From a virus, in IMG/VR virus record IMGVR_UViG_3300025809_000123, positions 1 to 23,974 of that record: a stretch of DNA of 23,974 nt. One strand, written 5' to 3'. The position numbers and the translations under genes were made by a program. Position 1 is the first letter of the stretch; each line of letters opens with the position of its first letter. Shown piece after piece: positions 10,901-16,973 of the stretch. Under the pieces are notes generated by a model that worked only from the letters and a program-made list of their open reading frames with translations, ran no database searches and was not told the DNA's origin.

Positions 10901-11508
10901 TCTAAAGAAGGTATGGAAAAATTAGGTTGTAATTTAATTTGGTTACAATCTAATTCATTACCGTATACAGGATCACAACTAGGTGTTCCTGCTATAAGTT
11001 TATAAGGAATGTTTTCTATATCTAGATATCTTCTAGAGTTAATTCCGTCTGTCCAGTATATCTCTGTTGTACAATTAGTTATTCTGTGTACAATTTTAGG
11101 AATAGGGTGTTGTGTGCTAAAGTTTAAACAAGGTGCATTGATTAATACACGATACACACAATCATTATTATCCATGTATCCTATCTCACTTCCTCCTGTA
11201 TCAGGGTTTGATAAAAAGAAAATATTCTTTCTTTTTTCTGGAATAAAATGTTCCCCAATTAATTTATAACCAGTAGTAAAAACAAGACATAACTCATTAC
11301 CTGGCTCATTCTGATAATTAACAGAACTAGAGTCAAAGTTTTCTATAGCAGCATTTAAAGCATACGTAAGCCTTCCAGGACCAACCTGATTAATTGAACT
11401 GTCTAGATTTAATCCTGTTCTAGCAGTTGCAGAGTTCATCGTTATATTGGTTCTTCTTCTTGATTTTCCAGATGTCCCAGAAGTACCATTTGATTGATCT
11501 TTAGCCAT
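4942..11508 (-). CDS. Very large tail stabilization/muzzle-type protein with Thr-linked C-terminal extension
   Basis: 2188 residues. The N-terminus has the pattern GLNLDSS (32-38), LTYALNA (47-53), NEPGNELC (about 66-73), which I associate with crAss-like muzzle ('stabilization') proteins that build the distal tail. The body to about residue 1530 shows no enzyme motif. FCNKSWTMSFDF (1631 on) and WISFHSYLPNFY (about 1648-1659) match the late part of that family. After it come Thr runs joining distinct pieces: three Thr7 blocks at about 1579-1613, then more near 1690-1750 and 1865-1875; a propeller-like region at about 1880-2110 containing IKEWDID (1932-1938); and a closing Cys module. A related Cys module sits before the first Thr block (ICAS...GSCGD against VCAS...LIGSC). 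The canonical C-terminal domain is not here but in the next gene. Start 11508 is 5 bases after the previous stop. Function by family resemblance and position. Confidence 0.75.
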   Translation of the reverse strand: MAKDQSNGTSGTSGKSRRRTNITMNSATARTGLNLDSSINQVGPGRLTYALNAAIENFDSSSVNYQNEPGNELCLVFTTGYKLIGEHFIPEKRKNIFFLSNPDTGGSEIGYMDNNDCVYRVLINAPCLNFSTQHPIPKIVHRITNCTTEIYWTDGINSRRYLDIENIPYKLIAGTPSCDPVYGNELDCNQIKLQPNFSIPSLEVSKVENVGSLVAGTYQFAVQYADASGNELTSYYSVTNPTPIADEFVTTVNFDYPVGKSIVISVNDLDITGQFQYFNLAVIKTINNISSAELVGTYNIEEPFKDITYTGSDQTPIQLAMIDIFEKFPYYDIAQDVTAVQDVLVWDNLTSIDRINYQSIASQIELKWETHRIPASENYADELNATNLRGYMRDEVYAFEIVFLLRNGKQTDGFHIPGRQVNPPVDNPQDIPSTNSDFIGEPDYYIGDVGYKSYWKVYNTATVSEFSSGYDSTDTSYKGPYQYGEFAFWESTEEYPCQDDVWGDLAGQKIRHHKFPDVLVSPIIENGQIVYDNDQIVPTMQDDAVFPLGVRVNNSEINSLIFTSDLSDDLKDDIVGYKIIRADRGTNKSVIAKGMLRNVNTYTRDEQEYYYPNYPYNDLGGDSYISETNNAWTDESEPWLLYLPSTETIFSWQDFLGGGSGFIEITINDEQGVYEYTSALNGRVAEATIELDTQIEICSLTRPTALLGRILIGPGNYDVYEIASQTCASWGAYWNDPFTDDNSAEVYTNEWLEGWSCFCSSANDSEFARVAQGGVAPQQYGSSEFWPCTVERINQLTAEEEMPPGEITDTKKSRRSTLGCKLEEPLKPITELNDEEGLSYRQIFNSPDTSFGQPFLGNVLKLESVMFGAGKGHFAEVKDNAKYKLLSLEAQQDALKSAGDVAGLTTTFNISVAFTIYQTYLTIYINGITRRNYAQSYNSRASYDYSFDIGNNKSGSGSGTSFVGIKQRDIDFARYLIPGVQSLAPNEYNVNNWNRESSVFIKTIENRDFTNNSSVSYIPFPSDTNSLKTPSGEPSIIDKSRYTIGSAGTCSSPEKEFDLSVVSYYASMKNIVVNQYGQIYSYDTVDTGYQAKRDTGGTSTIFGGDIFISRFAYKTKLPFFIDNRVGAPVDSDVFFDEIGNIAYPRFWHSSRSILENAEIDGTIAANFFSYKAHNLDCPNDPSSIDPETGGSYRTFYDGFMYLFAYGIPNFYCETVYNTDLRQAFNNKEGDFWPHVSSGIPDDWLQETNVPIVQDNTYYYNVTFSKQNKENVFTHLPPDWKEDLCYTVYPFRAIYSDAATTSADVRVNNWLVYRALSFHDFPQNYGNLTSLDGIQNKAILARFENKSLLYNNLLTIDTSNPQAAYIGNPNLFDSSPPIDFAETDLGYVGAQNKFLLKIPQGQITADAKRGQVFLVRGGQVADLTGYGSGVNRFMTDHLPFKILQHFPNVNTDNHFNGIGLHGVYDSKFERVIITKLDYTPLSDDIKYNEETGDFYVELATGASSFNLEVPTPLESICTLYKSQPFDGSINIQYVPCGEFETQTILLECGDPICEGIEICASKIVRSNIGLIAQGSCGDIITTTTTTTKEEITTTTTTTDKDSITDDTTTTTTTNREIDPPIRIISLDDESYFCNKSWTMSFDFNSNSWISFHSYLPNFYVGENNFYYSGTNTCCVTQTPLSVIAGPVKSPLIVTTSTTTTSNPLFTTTTTTTTSKDCTMKGGFFVPTSCELSGGTGIITVPPTTTTTICARPSTVVEKAIFEGYQIVGQSPVISSGNAKDACDAAGFVTLTSNVQDPTNSTLPIGFIIQVNYRLEIGQQAFLGSNGDCTPAPDGWYWTNETYGSNNSVFQIYNGIISDMYDCSCVQTTTTTTTGIPFIKECNNLILDLGNNRVSTANPQSRNLTLVDLTIPGYTSPSDIALTSTKFWSVSSDIKEWDIDQLDPFVATGNELATGPKRTITLPIGFGTVDSIVAIDDTTLIAIDDSSPANGIELDITTLAATGTTKFTLQNNREAISNMLYTTNGRVLVVNKDTLSSIYYISEYEYSTGVLNTEANIGSVEGKVIFEYENNIIIFDSLSQSYILSPTAPYTLINGADSGINITSGSSIMSCVCKSLSANTTTTSTTGAPTTTTTTTISATCNEYEVTGPTAIYYTNCFGQQESISVGSGQTLRVCASVAIPGATLIGSCT
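5110..5155 (-). repeat. Triplet tract encoding the last Thr linker of the muzzle-type protein
   Basis: Thr codons interrupted by a short GAP insert join the propeller-like region to the final Cys module. A further Thr7 block lies at about 5893-5914. Confidence 0.65.
6670..6773 (-). repeat. Three spaced Thr7 triplet blocks in the muzzle-type gene
   Basis: Blocks at about 6750-6773, 6717-6738 and 6670-6694 each encode about seven Thr, separated by short acidic/Lys spacers (KEEI, DKDSITDD). Further blocks sit at 6362-6435 and 6267-6290. They border the inserted modules. Confidence 0.75.
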
Positions 11509-11513
11509 AGTTC

Positions 11514-12488
11514 TTAATTATTGCGTCTTCTTCTACTTCCGTATCTATTGGTTCGATTAGGTAACTCATACATATTGAACCTGTTTAAATCTTTTTTAAT
11601 CCTTCTTTGCTTTTCCCAAGGTGTTTGTTTTTTAACCTCAATCTCTGCCTCTATATATTTTTCATTATATTCCTGCTTGTAGTATGCTAACTTCTGTTGA
11701 AGCTGATTAAAAGTTTCATCATTTGTTTGATTAGTTAATATTTCAAACACTTTAAACTTAATAAAAGCTTCTACATATTCAGCTATACGATAATTATCAG
11801 GAACCAATTGATTACCTATATCATCATACTCAGCAGAATAAAACAATAAGTGAACTACACCATTTCTAAAATTAGTGACAAATTTATTGTCTCTAATATC
11901 AAAAGAATCATAAGTAGCAGAACCAGGAGTAAACTCACGAACTGGTGGAGCAAAGTTGTTCCAGTCACTTCTATAATTTACATCACATTGTTTTCTAGTA
12001 GATATATTTCCTGGTTTTAATAAATAACTATGTCTGTATGATCTAGCTATTTCATTGTTTGTTTTGTATACAGCTTGAACTAATTCAGGCATACAAGTAC
12101 CATCACAACTTGGATGTTGACATTCAGGATTATTACAAGGAGTTCCTCCTATTGTTAGTGGGGATATTTGTATTGTTGTTGCGTTAGCTGCTTGTGAATA
12201 GAATGATGTAGCAGAAGGATAAGGGTTCCCTGGTATAGCTGTACACATCCAGGCTTCTCTAACTGCATGAAAGTTATCTGGTAATCTTGCTTCAAAGTCT
12301 TCTATAAATAAAACTTGTTCACTAATTATGTAAGTAGTTCTTCCCAATTTCTTTAAACATTTGTCTAAGTATGTAGGGAATAACAAATCATCTACTGCAC
12401 CAGTATCAAAGTAACTTTTAAGTTCTTCTTTTACAGTTGCATATAGAGGCTCTGGTGATACGAAATTATATTTATAATAGTATGACAT
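11514..12488 (-). CDS. crAss-like ring/connector-type neck protein
   Basis: 324 residues. The N-terminal part, YATVKEELKSYFDTGAVDD followed by LLFPTYLDKCLKKLG and DFEARLPDNFHAVREAWMC (residues 16-82), resembles a structural protein conserved beside the muzzle gene in crAss-like phages and thought to form one of the rings below the portal. Four cysteines and a histidine cluster at C118, C123, H125, C128 and C132, spaced like a small metal site. A later stretch, KTNNEIARSYRHSYLLKPGNIS, is also typical as I recall. The C-terminus is basic (ends RNN after a GSRRRR run), compatible with contact to DNA or an acidic partner. It lies 3 bases after the IHF-like gene and 5 bases before the muzzle gene, in one operon. 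The exact ring number cannot be assigned from sequence alone. No catalytic motif is visible. Confidence 0.7.
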   Translation of the reverse strand: MSYYYKYNFVSPEPLYATVKEELKSYFDTGAVDDLLFPTYLDKCLKKLGRTTYIISEQVLFIEDFEARLPDNFHAVREAWMCTAIPGNPYPSATSFYSQAANATTIQISPLTIGGTPCNNPECQHPSCDGTCMPELVQAVYKTNNEIARSYRHSYLLKPGNISTRKQCDVNYRSDWNNFAPPVREFTPGSATYDSFDIRDNKFVTNFRNGVVHLLFYSAEYDDIGNQLVPDNYRIAEYVEAFIKFKVFEILTNQTNDETFNQLQQKLAYYKQEYNEKYIEAEIEVKKQTPWEKQRRIKKDLNRFNMYELPNRTNRYGSRRRRNN

Positions 12489-12491
12489 AAC

Positions 12492-12971
12492 TTATTTTTT
12501 CCATTCGTTGTACGTATGTTGGTACTTTTTATCAGTTTTTATATAATGAGATAGCAATCTTGATGTGTCTCTAGATGGTTTAAAATACCAAAGGTCTGCA
12601 TTTCTAAATCTTGCAGACTCTTTAAACCATAACCATCCAAAGAAATATCCTTCAGTATGATAATTAAAGTTGTATATAACTTTACCTTTCTCTTTAGTTT
12701 TTTGCCAATCAATAGGAAGATTGATAAACTCTTTTCCTCCTACTCCTTTAACTTTTCTTCTTTTCTTCTTGTTTATTGAGAAGTCTCCAAACCCACAGGG
12801 AAGTTTTTCTTTTTCGCCTGTTTCTAGTATGTGATGTTTAAAAGAATCATTAAATGTATAAAGTATATTTCTCCACTCATCAAAGTTTAAATTTACAAGA
12901 GGGTTGTTCTTACAAAAATCTTTGTAGTTATCTTTACTTGCACTTCTCCAATCCACAGAGACTCTAGACAT
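12492..12971 (-). CDS. HU/IHF-like small structural protein
   Basis: 159 residues. The segment ILETGEKEKLPCGFGDFSINKKKRRK (split here: ILETGEKEKLPCGFGDF about 49-65, then SINKKKRRK 66-74) recalls the HU/IHF pattern of a GFGxF turn followed by a basic arm. It continues with NLPIDWQKTKEKGKVIYNFNYHTEGYFFGWLW (NLPIDWQKT at about 84, NYHTEGYFF at about 103) and KPSRDTSRLLSHYIKTD, a conserved-looking Trp/Tyr-rich C-terminal half. In crAss-like genomes a gene labelled 'IHF subunit' lies between ring-protein genes, and the placement here is identical. It may bind DNA or be a ring component that reuses the fold; the sequence does not decide. Spacing is 11 bases after the upstream gene and 3 before the next. 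The start at 12971 is preceded by an A/T-rich leader with no Shine-Dalgarno. Confidence 0.65.
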   Translation of the reverse strand: MSRVSVDWRSASKDNYKDFCKNNPLVNLNFDEWRNILYTFNDSFKHHILETGEKEKLPCGFGDFSINKKKRRKVKGVGGKEFINLPIDWQKTKEKGKVIYNFNYHTEGYFFGWLWFKESARFRNADLWYFKPSRDTSRLLSHYIKTDKKYQHTYNEWKK

Positions 12972-12982
12972 TTATACAATTT

Positions 12983-13711
12983 TTAATTAGTAGGTTGTGC
13001 ATTAGGAGCTTGACCATCTATACCTTCATTACTCATATCATCTTTAAGTTGGAAGTATGTAGATAAAAGTTTTGTAGATGTCATAGCTAGTACTTGTTGC
13101 TCTAAGTAACCTGGAAGAGCATACTCTTTATCCAAAGGGTTTTTACAGTAATCTTCGTCAGTATAACTAAAACTTCCGCAATCACAATCTGGATACATTA
13201 TTTCATTAGGTACATCTTCTTCAAATAAAGCAGCTAGTCTTATTGACTTTAATAAAGGATTACTAATGTACATATAACCATTAGATATCCAAAAGTAACT
13301 TTGCTTTTTAATTATTGGTAACTTTAATAAATTTAAGTATCTATTTATTGTTATTTCTTTTAATTTAGTACCCTTTCCTCCCATAGCATTTATAGAATAT
13401 ACACCTTGAATTACATATTGGTAATTTCCTTCAGACATTCTTGGGAGTTTATATTTTGTTCTTGCAACTGTACATTCATCAGCAAACTCACAACATTCAG
13501 AGATAGGAACTTCAACCATTTCCAAACAAGGAATAGTAGTAAATAAAGTATCACTGGCCCAGAGTTTTCTTATATTAGTTTCTCTTTTAATTAAAGTTAA
13601 TGCGTTAACTCTAACTTCAGATGCTATTGCTCTATCAGTTATAAGCGCATCAGTAGATAAGATCTTATGTGTAGATCTTATATCTGAAACTAATTTTCTC
13701 AATGTTGCCAT
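12983..13711 (-). CDS. crAss-like ring/virion structural protein
   Basis: 242 residues. The text LRKLVSDIRSTHKILSTDALITDRAIASE (LVSDIRSTHK 7-16, ITDRAIASE 24-32), PCLEMVEVPISECC (61-74) and KYKLPRMSEG (86-95), followed by a region ending YFWISNGYMYISNP, is what I recall from a virion structural family that sits upstream of the IHF-like gene in crAss-like phages. Four cysteines at 62, 73, 74 and 80 could pair or bind metal. There is no signal peptide or membrane segment, in keeping with an internal assembly protein. The C-terminus ends in a low-complexity Pro/Asn tail. It starts 2 bases after the metallophosphoesterase stop, so the two are translated together. Assignment to a specific ring of the neck is not possible from sequence. 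Confidence 0.65.
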   Translation of the reverse strand: MATLRKLVSDIRSTHKILSTDALITDRAIASEVRVNALTLIKRETNIRKLWASDTLFTTIPCLEMVEVPISECCEFADECTVARTKYKLPRMSEGNYQYVIQGVYSINAMGGKGTKLKEITINRYLNLLKLPIIKKQSYFWISNGYMYISNPLLKSIRLAALFEEDVPNEIMYPDCDCGSFSYTDEDYCKNPLDKEYALPGYLEQQVLAMTSTKLLSTYFQLKDDMSNEGIDGQAPNAQPTN

Positions 13712-13713
13712 AA

Positions 13714-14958
13714 TTATATTCTTTCTTCAAATTCAGCCACCTTGCCTACTTTAAAATCATAAACTAAAGCTAGAGCAGCTCGTACACTATGTACAAAATT
13801 ATTATCTTTATGCCATCTATCTGTTCCAGATAAACTAGGCATTTGTTGTATCCTAACTCCTTTTATTTCCTTTGCCATATAATGATGCTTGTCACCTGTA
13901 TGAACTTCTCTGTATGTAGCATCTCCAAACCACTTACTATAAGTTGGATGTGTAGCAAATAGTAAAGGTAGCGCATCAATCTTACAATTACCATGATGAA
14001 ATCCAATAAATGTATTACCTACTACAGTTGCTTTAATCAATCCTTCTTCTCTAACAAATGATATGTTATCATCTTTTTTAAAGAATATATCTAAAGCATG
14101 AGCTAGATAATATGATTTAGTTCTATCATGATTACCTTGTACTAAAATAACTTCAACATGTTTAGCATTAGCCTTAAGCATCTTAATAGTATCTACTAGA
14201 ATATTAAATCCCATCTCATACTCTGAAGCATAATCTAATATTATATCCTGTGGGGTACCATTAGTTGTAGTGTTTTGATAATTATCCGTATGAAAAAAAT
14301 CATTAGATATGGGAAACACCACCTTGTTTATATCATAAATAGATCTAACTTTCTCTGTTAAAGATTCTGCTATATTTACAAATCTATTAGCTCTAGTCTG
14401 TGGATCATTGTCTCCATCAACATATCGTTTACCTAAATGGTAATCAGAAAGTGAGAGTTCAATATCTACTGTAGACCAATGTTTCCTTGTTTCTGGTGAA
14501 GGAATTGGAATGTAGTTAGATTTATAATTTTGTAAAAACTTACTAAAGTCTTCAGCAGTATAGTCTTTTGCTTCTTTCTTTCTTGAAAAGATTGAAGATG
14601 TAAACTTTCCGCTTGGTAAAACTTTAGACCAATAATTAGTAATAATGTATTTATCTAAGTCTATTTTGTGGAGCTTTGCTAGCTCTATATCATTTTTAGG
14701 CTCAAAGTCTAAAGTGATTGTACTTTCAATTGTGCCTTTTTCATTGTTTACTTTTTTTACAAACTCAATTTGCTCATTAAGTTTACCAGCCTCTTTGATA
14801 AAGTCTTCTGCAGGATCTTTATCTTGTTTCTTTATTTCCTTTAGTAATTCATTTACTTCATCTTCTGTAATATTTAATTTATCAGCATAAAACTTTTTAC
14901 TTTTCTTCCAAGCTAGTAATGATTTTAACTTGACAAGTAAATCTTCAGAGTAAGACAT
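13714..14958 (-). CDS. Calcineurin-like metallophosphoesterase with N-terminal HTH-like segment
   Basis: 414 residues. The metallophosphoesterase signature is complete and in order: DYH (D172, H174), SNDFFH (D220, H223, with Asn in place of the usual Gly before Asp), GNHD (275-278), GFHHG (H321/H322) and GDKHHY (G355-H359). These residues would hold a dinuclear metal site, and the enzyme should hydrolyse phosphomono- or diesters; SbcD/Mre11-type nucleases and phosphatases share the fold, so the substrate is open. Residues 16-47 (KKSKKFYADKLNITEDEVNELLKE, given in part) look like a small helix-turn-helix, suggesting nucleic-acid contact. It is the first gene after a terminator and an inverted repeat, and heads the neck/tail operon. 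The start at 14958 has no Shine-Dalgarno. Its presence among structural genes may mean DNA processing at packaging or ejection, which is inference. Confidence 0.85.
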   Translation of the reverse strand: MSYSEDLLVKLKSLLAWKKSKKFYADKLNITEDEVNELLKEIKKQDKDPAEDFIKEAGKLNEQIEFVKKVNNEKGTIESTITLDFEPKNDIELAKLHKIDLDKYIITNYWSKVLPSGKFTSSIFSRKKEAKDYTAEDFSKFLQNYKSNYIPIPSPETRKHWSTVDIELSLSDYHLGKRYVDGDNDPQTRANRFVNIAESLTEKVRSIYDINKVVFPISNDFFHTDNYQNTTTNGTPQDIILDYASEYEMGFNILVDTIKMLKANAKHVEVILVQGNHDRTKSYYLAHALDIFFKKDDNISFVREEGLIKATVVGNTFIGFHHGNCKIDALPLLFATHPTYSKWFGDATYREVHTGDKHHYMAKEIKGVRIQQMPSLSGTDRWHKDNNFVHSVRAALALVYDFKVGKVAEFEERI

Positions 14959-15040
14959 AAGGTGTGGGTTTAGTTAAATATGGTAAAGATATGGAATTTA
15001 TTTTGGATATTACAAATAAATTTACTAAGGGTGGTTATTC

Positions 15041-15063
15041 TTTATAACTAGTTTAGTTATAAA
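15041..15063. promoter_or_regulatory. Perfect 10-bp inverted repeat, 3-nt spacer (candidate operator or promoter element)
   Basis: Arms TTTATAACTA (15041-15050) and TAGTTATAAA (15054-15063) are exact reverse complements around gtt. It lies in the only sizeable non-coding gap, just beyond the U-tract of the terminator and 83 bases before the metallophosphoesterase start. It could be an operator for a dimeric regulator, part of a phage-specific promoter, or an AT hairpin in the 5' leader. No convincing TAnnTTTG/TTTG Bacteroidota promoter is visible beside it. Confidence 0.45.
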
Positions 15064-15096
15064 TAAAAAACTCCCAGGGCTATTACACCCTAGGAG
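15062..15096 (-). terminator. Intrinsic terminator of the upstream tail-fibre gene unit
   Basis: On the minus strand CTCCTAGGG pairs with CCCTGGGAG (15096-15088 and 15079-15071; 9 pairs including one G-U), with an 8-base loop, followed at once by six T and then ATTT. It lies 36 bases beyond the stop of the last module gene (15132) and before the next operon, so it closes the upstream unit. Confidence 0.85.
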
Positions 15097-15097
15097 A

Positions 15098-15125
15098 AGC
15101 CTTGTAAAACCAACAAAACAAGACT
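15098..15125 (-). other. Accessory hairpin directly upstream of the terminator
   Basis: On the minus strand AGTCTTGT (15125-15118) can pair with ACAAGGCT (15105-15098), 8 pairs with one G-U, around a T-rich 12-base loop. It abuts the terminator stem with one base between, and could protect the 3' end of the transcript. It lacks its own T-tract, so it is not counted as a second terminator. Confidence 0.4.
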
Positions 15126-15131
15126 TTTTTA

Positions 15132-15356
15132 TTATTGGGGTTCCACTAGTATTTCTGTAGTGTTTGTACAGCTTCCAAAAGAGACTACTCTAATAATTTG
15201 TGTATCGTCAGGTATTTGATCTGTTGGATAACCTGCTAGTAATTGATCTCTAGTTATATCTGATTCAATTGGTGCTGAGTAGTTATTTACATCTGAGTAC
15301 AAGTAAAAAGGTCCTGTATCTACCCCTAGTATTGAAAATTGTATTGCTCCTGTCAT
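15132..15356 (-). CDS. Stand-alone small GPF/SDADG module protein (copy 1)
   Basis: 74 residues, made of little but the recurrent module: ILGVDTGPFYLYSDVNNY, then a GIS/DIT-type turn (SDITRDQLLAGY), then QIIRVVSFGSCTNTTEI. It aligns along its whole length with the 78-residue and 72-residue neighbours and with the N-termini of the 370-, 953- and 291-residue proteins. No signal peptide or membrane segment is present. It looks like a compact beta-sandwich with one cysteine near the end. It is the last gene before the terminator, 3 bases after the previous stop. Function unknown; because the module caps larger tail-type proteins, a role in virion attachment or decoration is the simplest idea. Confidence 0.8.
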   Translation of the reverse strand: MTGAIQFSILGVDTGPFYLYSDVNNYSAPIESDITRDQLLAGYPTDQIPDDTQIIRVVSFGSCTNTTEILVEPQ

Positions 15357-15359
15357 TTG

Positions 15360-15596
15360 TTATGTTATTAGTACTTGTTCGTAATTTTGACAATTAAAAT
15401 TTGCGTTCCTAACTCTAATTATAGTTGTACCAGCAGGAACAGGTGTTAAAAAACCAAAGAATCCTGTTAGTGATGCTATTGAAATACCTGTTGCAATTGG
15501 TGTTGTAAAACCATCTGCATCTGAAAATATATTTACAGGTCCAGAACAGACTCCTGCTGAAGTTAAGCTAATTCTTACATTTGTTGAAGATGCCAT
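15360..15596 (-). CDS. Stand-alone small GPF/SDADG module protein (copy 2)
   Basis: 78 residues. The module is clear: LTSAGVCSGPVNIFSDADGF, PIATGISIASLTG, VPAGTTIIRVRNANFNCQN. Compared with the other copies it has a few extra residues between the GIS helix/turn and the VPAGTTIIRV strand, and a second cysteine before GP that could pair with the conserved late cysteine. The start is preceded by an A-rich leader (eight A, then TAAAAT) with no Shine-Dalgarno, as usual in Bacteroidota. It lies 16 bases after the 370-residue gene and 3 bases before the next module gene. Function unknown. Confidence 0.8.
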   Translation of the reverse strand: MASSTNVRISLTSAGVCSGPVNIFSDADGFTTPIATGISIASLTGFFGFLTPVPAGTTIIRVRNANFNCQNYEQVLIT

Positions 15597-15612
15597 ATTT
15601 TATTTTTTTTAA

Positions 15613-16725
15613 TTAGAAACAGATTGATATAGGGCTTAATATGTATCCATTACTGTCTACTCTAGCAGAGTATTCAGTAGAATTTGTATTGAGTCGTATT
15701 TTATAGTAGTTCCCATTTCCATTAAATGGGCTAGTTGCTCCAACATTGTTAAATATTCTATCATTTACACTAATCGTTCCAATTGATTGATGTTGTATAT
15801 AACAAAGAGTATCTATTGCTATGAAACAATCTGACGCACTTGGATTTGTTTGAGACGATATTCCTCCTGGATCTACACTTGGACTAGAACTTGTTGTTGT
15901 TGTAGTAGTTGGTGGTGTTACAAATACTGCAGAAAGACCATTTAAACTACAATCGCACGTAGTAGTAGTTGTTGTTGTTGGTGGGATAGTAGTAGTACTT
16001 GTTGTTGTACTTGTACTTGAACTTGTAGTTGTAGTTGTAGTTGGAATTATAACTACACCATCGAAAAACCAGTCTTGATTGAACGATTCCATTACATAAG
16101 ATTGGAAAAGTGGAGTTATTAATTCATCAACACAAGGATTACATATATCATTTGGTTGATATAAATTTCCATTTTGCACTACCTTATTTCCAAAATACCA
16201 AGATCCAGCTTTTTCATTAGTCATAGTTGCTTGTATAATAGCTCCAGCCTGAATAAGTAATTGACCAGATTGTGTAGCATTGCCTACACTTATTGTAGAA
16301 TCTACAACAGATATTCCGTCTACAGTTATTTCAAGATTTACAGTTCCTATAGTTGATGGAGTTTGACTTCGCAACTCCCAGTTAAACTTATAAGGAGGTG
16401 GTAATGTAGTAGTAGTTGTTGTTGTTGAACTGGTTGATGTAGTAGTAGATGTACTACTAGTACTTGTAGTAGATGTACTACTAGATGATGTTGTTGTAGT
16501 AGTTGGGCAATTAGTTGGTATGTCAATACAATTTTCACAGTTACCTACAGAGCAAACTCTAATAATAGTTGCACCTATAGGAAGTTCTACAACATAACCA
16601 GACTCTAATTCTGTAGCTGGTACTTGTGTTTCAAAAGGGGAAACATATCCATCTGCATCTGAAAATAAATCAAACGGTCCAGCAATGCCAGACGGAGGAA
16701 TAGTTATGGTTATTTGTATTAACAT
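15613..16725 (-). CDS. Modular tail/surface protein: GPF module plus Thr/Ser-rich linkers
   Basis: 370 residues. Residues 1-70 are the recurrent module in its cleanest form (SGIAGPFDLFSDADGYVSPF, then IGATIIRVCSVGNCENC). A Thr/Ser-only linker follows (about 75-107), then a beta-rich piece of about 115 residues (from YKFNWELRSQTPS), a second Thr/Ser linker (about 229-257), a short CDCSLNGLSAVF segment, a third Thr/Ser linker (about 273-283), and a C-terminal globular piece ending YILSPISICF. The layout is beads on a string, as in flexible tail fibres or adhesins; the Thr/Ser runs could be O-glycosylated, which is inference. It sits 27 bases after one stand-alone module gene and 16 before another. 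No homologue-specific function can be named. Confidence 0.8.
   Translation of the reverse strand: MLIQITITIPPSGIAGPFDLFSDADGYVSPFETQVPATELESGYVVELPIGATIIRVCSVGNCENCIDIPTNCPTTTTTSSSSTSTTSTSSTSTTTSTSSTTTTTTTLPPPYKFNWELRSQTPSTIGTVNLEITVDGISVVDSTISVGNATQSGQLLIQAGAIIQATMTNEKAGSWYFGNKVVQNGNLYQPNDICNPCVDELITPLFQSYVMESFNQDWFFDGVVIIPTTTTTTSSSTSTTTSTTTIPPTTTTTTTCDCSLNGLSAVFVTPPTTTTTTSSSPSVDPGGISSQTNPSASDCFIAIDTLCYIQHQSIGTISVNDRIFNNVGATSPFNGNGNYYKIRLNTNSTEYSARVDSNGYILSPISICF
15889..16044 (-). repeat. ACN/TCN triplet tracts encoding Thr/Ser linkers (second and third linkers of the 370-residue protein)
   Basis: On the plus strand these appear as runs of gta/gtt/tgt triplets at about 15958-16044 and 15889-15913, interrupted by a short coding segment. 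On the coding strand they are runs of ACT, ACA and AGT/TCA codons. Expansion or loss of triplets would stay in frame. Confidence 0.7.
16404..16503 (-). repeat. Triplet tract encoding the first Thr/Ser linker of the 370-residue protein
   Basis: About 33 consecutive Thr or Ser codons, with two near-copies of a block reading gtagatgtactactag on the plus strand. It separates the N-terminal module from the next domain. Confidence 0.75.
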
Positions 16726-16752
16726 ATCTTATATTGTTGTGTTTATTTTAAT

Positions 16753-16971
16753 TTATTGTAGTGTAATATCTAAAGAATTAATACACTTATATTTAGATGT
16801 AACTCTTACTACACTTGAATAGTCTGGTACAACAGAACTAGTATATCCAATTAATAAATCTGCTCTAGATATACCTGTTTCAAAAGGATCACTAAAGTTA
16901 TCTTTATCTGAATAAAGTTCAAAGTTATCAGCATCGGTGCCTATATTAGGTATTGTTAAAAGTACAGTCAT
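16753..16971 (-). CDS. Stand-alone small GPF/SDADG module protein (copy 3)
   Basis: 72 residues from the ATG at 16971. A longer reading from 16986 would add MLFII but would overlap the previous stop (16974-16976) and break the alignment with its paralogues, which begin directly with a short hydrophobic strand (compare MTVLLTIPNIG here with MTIIITLSFAG of the 953-residue protein). The module core reads DNFELYSDKDNF, PFETGISRADLLIGY, SSVVRVTSKYKCINSLDI; the GP pair is replaced by DN. It starts 2 bases after the Cys-rich gene. Function unknown, presumably the same as the other copies. Confidence 0.8.
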   Translation of the reverse strand: MTVLLTIPNIGTDADNFELYSDKDNFSDPFETGISRADLLIGYTSSVVPDYSSVVRVTSKYKCINSLDITLQ

Positions 16972-16973
16972 AA

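Noticed and set aside
14990-15040. Bacteroidota-type promoter (TAnnTTTG with upstream TTTG)
   Set aside because: The best match, TTTATTTG, lacks the A at the second position and has no TTTG at the right distance upstream, so it is not reported as a promoter.
16347-16538. Minus-strand frame rich in Leu/Gln/His inside the 370-residue gene
   Set aside because: It is the same Thr/Ser triplet tract read in a shifted frame; the 370-residue frame carries recognisable modules on both sides.
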